This document shows, one piece after another, positions 33,401 through 43,545 of a stretch of 64,000 nt of DNA. Below the pieces are notes generated by a model. It was not told the DNA's origin. It ran no database searches and worked only from the letters and a program-made list of their open reading frames with translations. This stretch comes from Vanessa cardui. Lineage: Eukaryota > Arthropoda > Insecta > Lepidoptera > Nymphalidae. The stretch lies in NCBI RefSeq assembly GCF_905220365.1, contig NC_061131.1:11817318-11881317 (forward strand), given 5' to 3'. A program made the position numbers and the translations under genes. Position 1 is the first letter of the stretch; each line of letters opens with the position of its first letter.

Positions 33401-36243
33401 TATGTGATTAGTGTATTGATTTAATGTAACAGTCTTTTAATGTACCACTGCTGGGCTAAGACACCTCTTCTTTCGAGGTGAAGGTTTGGACCTTCGCTAA
33501 TATGAGTTAATGGATTACTTATTTCATTCCATAACATATGAATTTAAGAAAAAAAAAATATTTTTTCAATTATGTGTTCTTTATTTAAATTTAAGATAAA
33601 ATTGAAGAACATTTTAAAGTTGAAAAGTATCTCCAGACACTAAACGCCAAGATTACATAAAAGGTTAAGTCTCTGATAGTATCCAGCCTTTGGGCTCTAT
33701 TTTTCCCACAGTAAATTCCAATAATATTTGTTGTTAAACATTTAGTTCCTAATGAACGAAACATCAATCAGCTTATCTTTATTATGAGGACGTAGCTCAA
33801 TCAATGTTCAATGAGAGGTAGGAAGTATGTGAGTGTAACATTCCGCACACGAGATACACGCGGCTCGTGTGCGTGCGTGTGTGCGTGCGCGCGTGCGTGT
33901 GTGTGTGCGTGCGTGCGTGCGCGCGTGCGTGTAGTGCAGCGGGCGCGGTTGCAGGCTGGCGGAGCGCACGCGCGCGGCTGCGGGCAAGGCGGGGCTGATG
34001 TCGCGTCTCTTCGGCGGCACCGACCCCGACATCGTGCGCGACCAGAGCACGCGCGCGCTCGACGCCAAGATCCGCGCCGACCGCGACGCCATCACGCGCG
34101 CCGCCAGCGACCTCGAGTGAGACCCACAACAATTATATACACTGTCTCCGCTTCATAGTTCCCTTTTGTTTTTGAACTAGATTAGGCGTGGGACACACTT
34201 TTAGAACTATAGTTTGTTCGCGTTAAGAATGCAGTGAGTTGTCATTGTTTACCGGCTTTACTCCGCCCCCTGACCGATCAAATCTTTTTTAACAGCAGGG
34301 TGAAGGTGTATGCATATTTGTGTTAAAATTTCAACAAATTGTATTTGTTTTAAAGACTAAATATAATGAATTTAAAAAATACACATTAAAATAAAACATC
34401 GAATCGGGGTGTTTAATCAACAAAATTCTTAACACTATATACAATCGTTTGCGAATTTTCCCATCGCGATGTAGAAATTTACATATTTTGACATAATCAG
34501 TCATCTAGTAGCTATAGGTTACATTAATTATTACGTGTACAGCTTGAATAAATTAAATATATAAATAAACAAAATTTAAATTATAAAAATAAAAATATCA
34601 GTTAATAATTAATTAAATGTGAACTTGACTTTGTAATTTGAAAAGATTTGATTGGTCAAAGGGGGCGGAGTCAGGCCGGTAAACAATGACAACTCACTGC
34701 ATTCTTAACGCGAACAGACTATAAGTAATTTTATCTGTATATGTATATAATATAAAAGGTGAGTCTGTTTTTTGCTCTAAATAATAATAATTCTAATTTT
34801 GCCAAAGGAAAGTTTAAGAGGTTATCTTTTGCTGTTGAAACATCTTGGGCTCAAAATCACTTGGTCACAATCACAATCACAAAATCACTACATAAAATAT
34901 AAGATATAAAAAAAAAAACGTTGGAGAATAATGAAATGATAAAATTGTTATTAAATATCCCGTGTGAAACAAAAAATATTTTTTATTAATATCATATAAA
35001 ACCGTATAAAAAAGAAAGGGACAGAGAGAAAGAGTAACAGGTTATCTTCAGAGAGCATAATTTTTTATCCTTTCGTGACCATTTCTGCCACTTTACTTTA
35101 AACCGCAAAAAGGAACTTCCTTCCAATAATATCACACATAATATATAATACATATTTTAGTAGTAAATGGGTATTAGACTGAGATGCCTAGAAAATAGCA
35201 AACTATAACTCCATCCTTTGCAGTTTAAAGTACTTACTTCAAAGCATTTACTTTACTATTTTTTAAATAAGTTTATACATCACATATTCACATTTGCTTA
35301 TAGACATTGGTATGGGAAAATAACCCCTATTGTTTTAGTTTATAAGATCCAATATTGCGTGTATGAGTGATAAATACATTGAACTAAATTGGTATCTTAA
35401 TAAGTGACACGGGTCACTATTAACATTGTATAACCACACAGCTCCATACATTCATAGTTTGTTATAATGTTCATTTGAAAATGAAATATTTTATTCATAT
35501 GCTAAGTACACTTCTTTCTTGTAGCTTTAAAAAGTGCTATGATAATTTACTGGTGCTAAAATTAACTAATATGGTTTTGTTTATATTTTTAGAGACTTTA
35601 CAAAAAAAGCAGCGGTCGAAATAGAACATTTCCAAAAGCAAAAAGACAAGGATTTGCACGAATCTCTCGTGGGATTCATCACTTTACAAGTCAAAGCTGC
35701 GAAGAAGGTAAATGTTTTTGTATTTATATTATGCCACTTTGTTACAAACATGGCAAGGTGAATAACATTAAAAAATCCTTAATGCGCCACAAGCCTTGGT
35801 AACTAAGATGTTATGTCCGTTGTTGCTAACATGGCCTCATGGGTTGTACTTTCCAAAATGGTACAATGCCCTTTACAACAGTGTATTTTGATGATTTATG
35901 TTAACTATAAAGTTATATATTAAGTACATATGTCAATTTAAATCTGATATTGTATCATGATAACAGTTAACTCTAATTTAGAAATATACTAATTTAATTC
36001 TTTAAAAGTATGTGTAATTTTTGTCTCTTCAAAACAGTTAGTAAAGTTTATTTAACATTATACAACAGTTAATAAAACTATTATGGCTACCGAATATAAA
36101 ATATCCCATAGTCGCTGATTATTCTTGCGAATTTGCAAATTTTGACAATCAATAAGCAAGTGTGCAATATTAGATTGAACTATTTATTTCAGAATCTTCA
36201 AGCGTGGACACAAATCAAAGAATGCCTTCAGAACATGCCTTGA
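28704..36243 (+). CDS. SNX4: sorting nexin 4 (PX-BAR), ten exons
   Basis: Endosomal sorting nexin: it binds phosphatidylinositol 3-phosphate through its PX domain and curved membrane through a dimeric BAR domain, in endosome-to-recycling traffic and autophagy. Exons: 28704-28781, 28857-28963, 29164-29302, 30720-30897, 31724-31862, 32253-32380, 33162-33324, 33955-34116, 35593-35707, 36193-36243. All junctions are GT-AG, phases agree, and the total is 419 residues against about 450 in mammals. PX (about 28-149) has WRRYTEFE (79-86), PPLPEKR (102-108) and EFIERRRAGLENFLLR (from 122), the lipid-pocket motifs. The BAR part has HANYGKLFSEWSVIEKDMGD and LADQLKEYLFYA; the end is AWTQIKECLQNMP, close to the vertebrate C-terminus. 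Exon 8 is very GC-rich. Introns carry SINEs, an LR-D, and a 516-bp MITE. Confidence 0.97.
30328..30665 (+). repeat. LR-B SINE in SNX4 intron 3, with TA expansion
   Basis: Full LR-B (TGGCCCAGTGGTTAGAACTC, GCGGGTTCAAACCCAGG, TTTAC tail). The normally short TATATG segment after the head has expanded to about 20 TA units (30399-30438). It ends 54 bases before the exon 4 acceptor. Confidence 0.92.
30935..31045 (-). repeat. LR-B SINE fragment in SNX4 intron 4
   Basis: CAACAACAACAGTCTTTCG, TTTCCCACTGTTGGTCTAAG and CTCCCTTTGAGGAGAAGG are the reversed LR-B tail; the rest is missing. Confidence 0.7.
31100..31460 (+). repeat. repeat unit split by an LR-C SINE (intron 4)
   Basis: GTCTGTTTTTTGCTCTCAAT (31116) and, after the SINE, GAGGTTATGTTTTGTTGTTG and AACATCTTGGACTCAAAACC match, in order, one uninterrupted stretch at 34755-34870 in intron 8. 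The 5'-truncated LR-C lies at about 31147-31360 (GGGTACGCCACTCCGAG; GGGTTCGATTCCCGG). Confidence 0.75.
32005..32240 (-). repeat. LR-D repeat in SNX4 intron 5, inverted
   Basis: ACTACACAGTATAAAACAAA, TTTCTCTGTCCATATATCCC and CAACGGATCTTGATGCAG are reversed LR-D blocks. The GGGCGGGTCGCTAGT end is missing. Confidence 0.75.
32490..32745 (+). repeat. LR-A repeat, decayed, in SNX4 intron 6
   Basis: GGCGGTAGGGATTTGTGCAA, ACCCGCCTAGATGGG, GAGGGGTGAGTGAGTC and TTCCACGGTTGGTAGCG follow LR-A order. Confidence 0.65.
33425..33495 (-). repeat. LR-B scrap in SNX4 intron 7
   Basis: CCACTGCTGGGCTAAGACAC, CTCTTCTTTCGAGGTGAAGG is the reversed LR-B tail. Confidence 0.65.
33866..33932. repeat. SNX4: 67-nt alternating pyrimidine-purine run in SNX4 intron 7
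   Basis: A perfect alternation of C/T with G across 67 bases (mixed GT and GC dinucleotides), ending 22 bases before the exon 8 acceptor. Such runs can adopt Z-DNA. It occupies the place where a polypyrimidine tract would normally lie. Confidence 0.9.
34208..34723. mobile_element. 516-bp MITE with about 80-bp inverted repeats, SNX4 intron 8
   Basis: Left end TATAGTTTGTTCGCGTTAAG and right end CGCGAACAGACTATA are inverted copies that extend for about 80 bp through CATTGTTTACCGGC and the GC-rich CTCCGCCCCCTGACC segment to GATCAAATCTTTT. The edges fit a TA duplication (TA|TAG and CTA|TA). There is no open frame. TA duplication plus TIRs suggests a Tc1/mariner-type MITE, but foldback elements are also possible. 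Confidence 0.8.
34755..34870 (+). repeat. unsplit copy of the 31100-31460 repeat
   Basis: GTCTGTTTTTTGCTCTAAAT, GAGGTTATCTTTTGCTG and AACATCTTGGGCTCAAAATC run continuously here, showing the empty form of the unit carrying a SINE in intron 4. Confidence 0.7.
35745..35850 (-). repeat. LR-A fragment in SNX4 intron 9
   Basis: TAATGCGCCACAAGCCTTGG, TAACTAAGATGTTATGTCC is the reversed LR-A core. Confidence 0.65.
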
Positions 36244-36606
36244 ATACTTCACAGCACCGGCACACACCAAATTACCTGCTATTTATATGACTAGATAAGG
36301 GGCATTAACACTTTTATATCACTTTTAATAGATATTCAATTATTGTAATAATTTCTTTATAATGATCAAGCATGTGTCATCGAGTGATTGTGTGTATTCC
36401 ATATTTAAAAATTGCCATCAGCTGAATTCTGTGGATATTTGTTTATACTGAATCGGTGACGAATGTTCAATAACTATGCTGTTGTGGTATACATATAGTG
36501 CCGTTATCTACCTAAATTAAATTGACAGTTAAGAGCAAAAAAGTCAGTAAAAATATAAATCTATGTAACTTATTGATGATAAAAACATGAAATTATTTTC
36601 AAAACT

Positions 36607-36612
36607 AATAAA
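36607..36612 (+). terminator. SNX4: SNX4 polyadenylation signal
   Basis: First canonical AATAAA after the SNX4 stop codon that I see, about 365 bases downstream. Cleavage would fall near 36625-36640. Confidence 0.55.
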
Positions 36613-36689
36613 GATATCAAAAAACTGTATTTAAGTCGCAGGAGGTTGATTTTCTTACTAATATGCCGTTAAAAGTGAAAATCGATTAG

Positions 36690-37292
36690 ATGTCAGTTAA
36701 CGGCATTATAGATATACCGCGGCCGTGTGTTGGTTTATTTAAAGCTAATAATGAGATAAATTATAGGAGACTGTTTGAAAAAAATTTTTTTTTTAATATA
36801 CTTTTCATTACAAAAAGGTATGATATTAAAAAGTATTTTGTTATGCTTAGAACTGTTTGGTATATCAAATCGCAGCTGCACATTAAAAAGGCTTAATTTT
36901 TTTTCCAATAAAAAGTTATTATGGGGCAGGACTACTCAGCAAATATTTTATATAAGCAATAGAGAGTTACGAAAAAGATTAGAGACGTTGTTTCAACAAA
37001 AATTGTATTCGGATAAGGTATTTTAAACAATTTGAAGTTTGATCTTTGCATAGAAATGGATTGAAATACTTTTGTGCCTATTTATACATTACATACTGTC
37101 AATATTGCAACAAAATAAGACATTGTTTGCAAGATTATGGGTGGAATTTTGGTCATTCAGAAGAATTTTCCTATAATTTATCACGAAACTTAGATACAAA
37201 TTTAATTCCATTTTTATTTAATGTTGTAGGATCAGCAGTCTTAAGCTTTGTAAGTAAAGATGGTGCTAGTGAGGTGAGCTGTCAAAATATAT
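36690..37292 (+). pseudogene. unrecognised coding-like ORF cluster, three frames
   Basis: Three overlapping or adjacent + strand frames cover 36690-36896 (from ATG: MSVNGIIDIPRPCVGLFKAN), 36830-37026 (MILKSILLCLELFGISNRSC to LFQQKLYSDK) and 37052-37292 (GLKYFCAYLYITYCQYCNKI, then LQDYGWNFGHSEEFSYNLSR). The second and third read like real protein (cysteines, aromatic residues, a hydrophobic PFLFNVVGSAVLSFV segment) and not low complexity. The frame changes coincide with an A/T homopolymer near 36780-36795, and with a GT...AG pair only about 36 bases apart near 37020, too short for a normal intron. I do not recognise the protein. It may be a frameshifted pseudogene or a real short gene with missed introns. 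It sits tandem to SNX4. Confidence 0.3.
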
Positions 37293-37544
37293 AAACGCCA
37301 TTGGTTGTAAATACAAAATGGCGTCATCATCCACCAATCACAGGCTTACCTTGCTCGTAGCGACATCTAACAGATATTTATTCGCCTGTTCAAACTATTT
37401 AGTATACAGTGTACAGTTTAAAAATGTAAATTTTATATTATAAAATTATTTAAATATAGATTTTTGTTTTATTTATACTCTTATACTAAGGTGACCCTAT
37501 AGAAATTTACGGACGTAGAAATCAAAACATTTCATTTTTATTTA

Positions 37545-37695
37545 TAATAATTATAAATCGGAAAGTACCTCTATCTGTCTGTGTATTTGTCTGTTTGTTG
37601 CTTTATCAAAATCAAGAAAGCCTAAACGTCAAGGACATTGGCTTTTTTCAATAGCACTTGAAACGCGAGCGAAGCCGCGGACTTAACTAGTCATT
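37545..37695 (+). repeat. LR-F repeat
   Basis: AATTATAAATCGGAAAGTAC, CTCTATCTGTCTGTG, GCTTTATCAAAATC and ACGCGAGCGAAGCCGCGG follow the LR-F order. Confidence 0.65.
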
Positions 37696-37696
37696 A

Positions 37697-38205
37697 CATG
37701 ATATGGAACAAAGTCGCCTACCGCAATCTGCCCCTATTTATTGTTTAAATCTTTAAAATTATGCATGACTGATGTGTTTCTCTTTAAATGGATGGAATAA
37801 TTAAAGAGGATGGTTTTTGTATACAATACATGCGTACTACAAAAACGAAAAAACATAGAGCAGTAGTTCCCAAACTTATTTTTCTCGTGGACCACTTTCA
37901 AAATTTTGTTGGTTTCGATGGAGCGCCTGCTGCTACATTAACACTTTACTTAATAAAAGAATAGAATTACAAGAAAAACTTAATAAGGTAATATAACTAT
38001 GCTTACATTTTTGCTTTTTACTATCAAAAGCAAATACATTTTCGTGGACTCCCATTAATACCTTATGGACCCCTATTTTTATTCTCGCCTACGTAGACAC
38101 CATCACGTCTCCCGTGGATTCCTGGGGGTCGACCTGGACCACTTTGGGAATCACTGACATAGAGCATTGCACCCGTGTGAAACCGGGGCGGGTCGCTAGT
38201 TTCAT
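37697..38205 (-). repeat. LR-D repeat split by a hAT MITE
   Basis: The left part (37697-37860) has ATGGAACAAAGTCGCCTACC and GTATACAATACATGC. The right part (38157-38205) has GCATTGCACCCGTGTGAAAC and CGGGGCGGGTCGCTAGT. The MITE at 37861-38156 lies between them. Confidence 0.8.
37861..38156. mobile_element. hAT-like MITE with perfect 8-bp target duplication
   Basis: Begins CAGTAGTTCCCAAACTTA and ends TTTGGGAATCACTG, inverted ends of about 14 bp. ACATAGAG occurs on both sides (37853-37860 and 38157-38164). Internal sequence has CTCGTGGACCACTTTC and TGGGGGTCGACCTGGACCAC and no open frame. The CAGTGGTTCCCAAA-type end and 8-bp duplication are typical of hAT non-autonomous elements. Confidence 0.93.
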
Positions 38206-38456
38206 ATAAATACAAAAGGTAGTTTATTTGTTTCGGTTCCACGTCTTAATTAACCAACCGATCATCTTTAAGCGCGTACACGTGTATGCTACACGTGTAG
38301 GAAAAGAGCAAAGGGTACCTAACAGCTGACCTCTAAGACTCGATCGCGGAAATTAATGCATGACGATAATTTAACACGGAAAGCCGCCGTTGTGACTGAT
38401 ATAAATCTATACTTAATACTAGATACTGCATTAATCATAATATTGATAGTCTTTTT

Positions 38457-39850
38457 AAATCAAAAATAAACTTTATTCAAGTAGGCCTTCACAAGCACTT
38501 TTCATCCGACTTCCAAAAGGAGGAGGTTATCAATTCGTCTGTATTTTTTTTTTTATGTTTGTTACCTCATAACTTTTCACTGGGTGGACCGATTCTGATA
38601 ATTTTTTTTTTTGTTTGAAAGGTAGTGCTATCCGTGGGGTCCCATTTTAATTTTATTTTTTTCCGATGATGGTATCCGTATGAAAACGACATAAGTCTTA
38701 AATTTGCATTATGTATATGCGCGACAAATAGGTGAATAACTGAAAATCACTGTAACCAATTTTGATGATTTTTTTTATTATAAAATATATATATACTTCA
38801 AATATATACTTCAAGGGTACTTTGGTGAAAGTTTGGTAAGGTTCCGAGCATAGGATCCATGACAAAGTAACGGAACGGAAGGGAACGGAACAATTCTGAG
38901 GCGCATGTTAGTGATACTCGGTCGAATCTTTTATTTATAGATTATTTGGATATTTGAGTCACCTTCCGTAATGTGGTTATGTTTATGTACTTATCATAGT
39001 CGAATATTATAATCAACTAGCTACCCACCCCCGCTTCGCACGGGTGCAATACTGATACTAAATATTGTATACTACAGAATTTGTTTATTTACGACATCAC
39101 ATTGCAAACTTCTAAAATTATCTGTGTTTCTTTACTATATTGTTCATGTATTATTTATACAAACCTTCCCCTGGAATCACGCTATCTATTAAACAAAACC
39201 GCATCAAAATCCGTTGCGTAGATTTAAAGATATAGGGACAGAGAAAGAGACTTTGTTTTATACTATGTAGTGATGGAACTCCTATACGGCTCACAGTTAG
39301 GGTGCGATTTGGGAAAGAATTTCTTACTGTCTTTAATCAAATTTTGTGTATATGATGTGATGCCATATGATGTACGACATATATTAGCTCTTTGGCAATG
39401 TTTTTTTACTGAGGTCGATTCCAGCTCTTTCGAGGGTGGTATATTGTAGTTTATGCCGCATGACGTATTAAAGCCGCATTTTCGAAAGTCTATTTTTGCT
39501 TTATTCGAAAGTTTCTTTTGAAGTAGTAGTAGTACCTAGGAGGAATATAAAAGTATGTTAAATATGCAATTATGAATCGTCATTTTACAATTAAGTGAAA
39601 CTACCACCGGTTCGGAAAACAGATCCTACCGAGGAGAAACGGCAAGTAACTCAGAAGTTACTCTTTTTTCAACATTTAAAAAATATAAGTCATGTCAGTT
39701 AAATACAATTTAAATTAATATATCCTGCTTGGAAGTCAACAGGTATTAACTCGACGCTTTTTTATTATCTACAAAATCTTGTATCGAATAATATGCCTTT
39801 TTAACCAATGTATTTTTTATAAGCGATTTGAATTTACGAAACGGTAAACC
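38457..39850 (+). repeat. LR-H repeat split by FB copy C
   Basis: The start CAAAAATAAACTTTATTCAA and GTAGGCCTTCACAAGCACTT (38457-38501) continues after the FB insertion at GAATCGTCATTTTACAATTA (39574), then CCACCGGTTCGGAAAACAGA, CTACCGAGGAGAAACGGCAA and CTGCTTGGAAGTCAACAGG. Reading across the insertion restores the order seen in the copy at 43060-43260. Confidence 0.75.
38502..39572 (+). mobile_element. FB element copy C, foldback end mostly lost
   Basis: Begins TCATCCGACTTCCAAAAGGA and has the FB body including an LR-D unit (about 39017-39272). After TTTATTCGAAAGTTTC it jumps to about 35 bases of the right arm (TAGGAGGAATATAAAAGTAT, GTTAAATATGCAATTA) and stops, so the hairpin and outer 3' end are deleted. 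Confidence 0.8.
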
Positions 39851-40206
39851 TAAAAAGTCATGGGCCGAAACTAGTTTCAGATATTTTCAATTCTTTGTTT
39901 GTCAATATGCGTTTTATTTTGTATCGAATAATATGCCTTTTTTTATAATTTCCGTTGCTGTGGTTGTGACAAGCCGCACAACGGGCGTGTACGTATTCTG
40001 TATTAAGAAATACAAAACTTACGCCACAACGTTTTATGTCAGAATGTGATATGCGACATTGATAAACAATTATAAAATTTATAGACGTATCAATACTCAG
40101 ATACACTTATCAAAATAGCATATCACCACAAGTGTGTTGTCAAAAAATTGCAAGTGGGTAAGTCCTTGCAAAACGAATTGTTATCTTTTTCTCTAAATTA
40201 TAAAGT
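39851..40206. other. intergenic DNA
   Basis: Open frames of 73-82 codons on both strands here are mutual shadows without family features; nothing else was recognised. Confidence 0.35.
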
Positions 40207-40492
40207 TTTTTTTTTATGGAATAGGTTGGCGGACGGGCATATGGACCACCTCATGGTAAGTGGTCACCATCACCCATAGACAATTTAAGAAATATTAACT
40301 ATTCCTTACATCGTCAATGCGCCACCAACCTTGGGAACTAAGATGTTATGTCCCTTGTGCCTGTAGTTACACTGGCTTACTCACCCTGCAAACCGGAACA
40401 CAACAATACTTCGTACTGTTGTTTAGCGGTAGAATAACTGATGAGTGGGTGGTACCTACTCAGGTGGGCTTGCACAAAGCCCTACCACCAAG
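40207..40492 (-). repeat. LR-A repeat, inverted, full length
   Basis: T-run, ATGGAATAGGTTGGCGGACG, GGTAAGTGGTCACCATCACC, GCGCCACCAACCTTGGGAAC, CCTGTAGTTACACTGGCTTA and GGGCTTGCACAAAGCCCTAC. Confidence 0.92.
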
Positions 40493-40699
40493 ATATCAAG
40501 TATTGTCTTGAGATCATCTATCGAAAGTCAAACTATCGATAGGTCTGCAACACCTCTTCAAATGTATAAAGAAATGTTATTGCGTCATTAAATCATGAAA
40601 TAATAAGTCGAACAACTAAACCGTCATACAGCATACTGTATTGTTGTTTAGGGACATTTTAAAATGATTATAACAAACTGATAATTATATTGACTTACT

Positions 40700-40987
40700 T
40701 TATTATTGCATCACTACATATTATAAAACAAAGTCGCTTCATAGGGACAGAGCTATGTCCTTTTGTTAGCTTAAATCTTTAAAAATACGCAACGGATTTT
40801 GATACGGTTTTTTTTTAATAGATAGAATGATTTGAGAGCAAGGTTTTTGTATATAATACATGGACAATATAGTAAATAAACACTGAAAATTTTAGATGTT
40901 TGTAATGTAATGTCGTTAATAAACAAATTGTGTAGAATATTTATAATAGGATTGTACCCGTACGAAGCTAGGGCGGGTCGCTAGTTA
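40700..40987 (-). repeat. LR-D repeat, inverted, full length
   Basis: ATCACTACATATTATAAAAC, AAAGTCGCTTCATAGGGAC, ACGCAACGGATTTTGATACG and TAGGGCGGGTCGCTAGTTAA. The GGGTCGCTAGT end is intact. Confidence 0.9.
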
Positions 40988-41123
40988 AGTATAATATTCG
41001 GATTATTAAATATTATACAAATATGTTTTTAAATGAATTATCGACATTTACAAATCGCCTGGAGGAAAAAATCGACATCACGTGTTATTTTGAATTATAA
41101 ATTCTCAATATTAATGGAATAAT

Positions 41124-42840
41124 TAAAAAAAATAAAATTTTAACAAAAAGAAAAACCGACTTCAAACAAAACACTATTTTAAAACAAATGAATATGCACG
41201 AAAAAGTAATAAAAATAATTGCGTATTCAACATATTTTTTAGAGTCTTCCTAAGTTAAATGAAATGAAAAATATTAGACTACTTAAAAGTCGATTAACGA
41301 TTATATCATGTAGTTATAATTATTGGTATATTTGGAGCCGGTGTCAGCCACGGTGCCCTTGCCCAAACAATCAAAAGAAAAAAGCGATACGAGCCCCTTG
41401 ATTGATCCAGTATATTATTGTGTAAAAGGTAATTTGTAAAAAACATATTTGTTAAAGTATTCTCGTATTGTTTTTTGATAGATATACTGTAGGGTTTTAT
41501 TGGCTGACACCGACTCCAAATATAACAATAATTATAACTACATGATATAATCGTTAATCGACTTTTAAGTAGTCTAATATTTTTCATTTCATTTAACTTA
41601 GGAAGACTCTAAAAAATATGTTAAATACGCAATTATTTTTATTACTTTTTCGTGCATATTCATTTGTTTTAAAATAGTGTTTTGTTTGAAGTCGGTTTTT
41701 CTTTTTGTTAAAATTTTATTTATTTTTTGATTTTAAGTGAAGCTGATGTTGACTAACTAATTTTTTTTTAATATGGATAGATTAAGCGTTCCGTTTATAT
41801 GAGTCAGAAACTACTTCGAGGACAATTTCAAAGGAAACTTGCGAATAAAGCAAAAATAGACTTTCGAAAATGCGGATTTAATACGTCACGCGGCGTAAAC
41901 TACAAGGATCCCTCGAAAGAGCTGCAATCGAACTCAGCAAAAAAACTTTGAAAAAGACCAACTATATTTCGTACATCATATGACATCACATCACATACAC
42001 AAAATTTGATTAAAGATAGTAAGAAATTCTGCCCCATATCGCATCCTAACTGCGAGCCGTATAGGAGTTCCATCACTACATAGTATAAAACAAAGTCGCT
42101 TTCTCTGTCCCTATATCTTTAAATCTACGCAACGGATTTTGATGCGGTTTTTTTAAAAGATAGTGTGATTCTAGGGGAAGGTTTGTGTATATAATACATG
42201 AACAATATAGTAAAGAAACACTGATAATTTTAGAAGTTTGCGATGTGATGTCGTATATAAACAAATTCTGTAGTATATTTAGTATCAGTATTGCACCCGT
42301 GCGAAGCCGGGGTGGGTAGCTAGTTGATTATAATATTCGACAATGATAATTACATAAACATAACCACATTACGGAAGGTGACTCAAATATCCAAATAACC
42401 TATAAATAAAAGATTCGACCGAGTATCGCTAACGTGCTCCTCAGAATTATTCCGTTCCCTTCCGTTCCGTTACTTTGTCATGGATCCTGTGCTCAAAACC
42501 TTACCAAACTTTCACCAAATTACCCTTGAAGTATATATTTTATAATAAAAAAAGAATTATCAAAATTGGTTAACGTGATTTTCAGTTATTCACCTATTTG
42601 TCGCGCATATACATAATGCAAATTTAAGACTTATGTCGTTTTCACATGGATACCATCATCGGAAAAAAAAAATAAAAAAAATGGGACCCCACGGAAAGCA
42701 CTACCTTTCAAACAAAAAAAAAATTATCAAAATCGGTCCACCCAGTAAAAAGTTATGAGGTAACAAACATAAAAAAAAAAATAAAAAAAAAAAAAAAATA
42801 CAGACGAATTGATAACCTCCTCCTTTTGGAAGTCGGTTGA
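41124..42840 (-). mobile_element. FB element copy D, full length, inverted
   Basis: Mirror image of copy A: the foldback end comes first (arms about 41124-41350 and 41501-41727, 150-bp loop 41351-41500), then the body with an inverted LR-D (42070-42327), the A-run near 42770-42800, and the outer end GGAAGTCGGTTGA at 42840. The loop is in reverse orientation relative to copy A, consistent with inversion of the whole element. Length is about 1.72 kb, as copy A. It has no transposase. Confidence 0.88.
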
Positions 42841-43059
42841 AAATATATAACAAAGTAATGTTAAATTGTAAACTTATAGGTAGTTTTCCTTCCTCGGAGT
42901 GCATTTTTAGAAAAAGTCGTCAAATATTTGGTCATCTTTCAGCTGAATTGGTATATTTATATTGTAATGTAGTTCGGCTATCTTCGTAGTATGTTTTTCA
43001 TATTTATATATTTTATGTCATACAGCATGTTTTTTGCGGACATAAATACTTCAACGTTC
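42841..43059. other. short intergenic gap
   Basis: Nothing recognised. Confidence 0.4.
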
Positions 43060-43260
43060 AAAATCAAATAGGCTTTTACAAGATCTTTTGAATCGTAATT
43101 TAAAAAACTACTATTTCAAGTGAAGTTACAACTGGTTCGGAAAGTAAGTTGATTCTACCGAGAAGAACCGCCAAGAAACTCAATAGTTAGGTATTATAAC
43201 CCTCTCCCAAAACTCTTTTTCTTCTAATTTCGTTCAGAAAATATATTATTAATAACAATA
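43060..43260 (+). repeat. LR-H repeat
   Basis: TCAAATAGGCTTTTACAAGA, TTTTGAATCGTAATTTAA, AACTGGTTCGGAAAGTAAG and TACCGAGAAGAACCGCCAAG match the LR-H order. Confidence 0.7.
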
Positions 43261-43394
43261 TAATGTTAATGATTCCCAAACATTTTAAATACTTTGATGA
43301 TCAGTCACGATGACTGTTTAAAATTGTGTAGATCTGATAAAATTGATATAACATTTGTAACCAGTCATTCAATTTTCGGCTCTGCAAAGTCACC

Positions 43395-43545
43395 GTGTCA
43401 TCATCATCATCAGCCCGTTTTTGTCCACTGCTGGGAATAGGCCTCTCCAAGTGCACGCTACTGTGGTCTTTCTCCGGCTACTCGCATCCAGCTCCGGTGC
43501 CTGAGGACGTCCTACACTACCTTCACCGTATCATCTATACAAAAT
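43395..43545 (+). repeat. LR-G repeat (non-LTR 3' end)
   Basis: GTCATCATCATCATCAGCCC, TTTGTCCACTGCTGGGAATA, GGCCTCTCCAAGTGCACGC and GTGCCTGAGGACGTCCTACA. Same family as 56825 and 58065. Confidence 0.75.

Noticed and set aside
33797..34158. Overlapping ORFs of 95-115 codons on both strands around SNX4 exon 8
   Set aside because: They come from the GT/GC alternating run and the GC-rich exon read in other frames, with His/Thr/Arg/Ala-repeat composition.
39828..40106. Opposing ORFs of 73 and 82 codons
   Set aside because: They mirror each other on the two strands, partly within LR-H sequence, with no domain.
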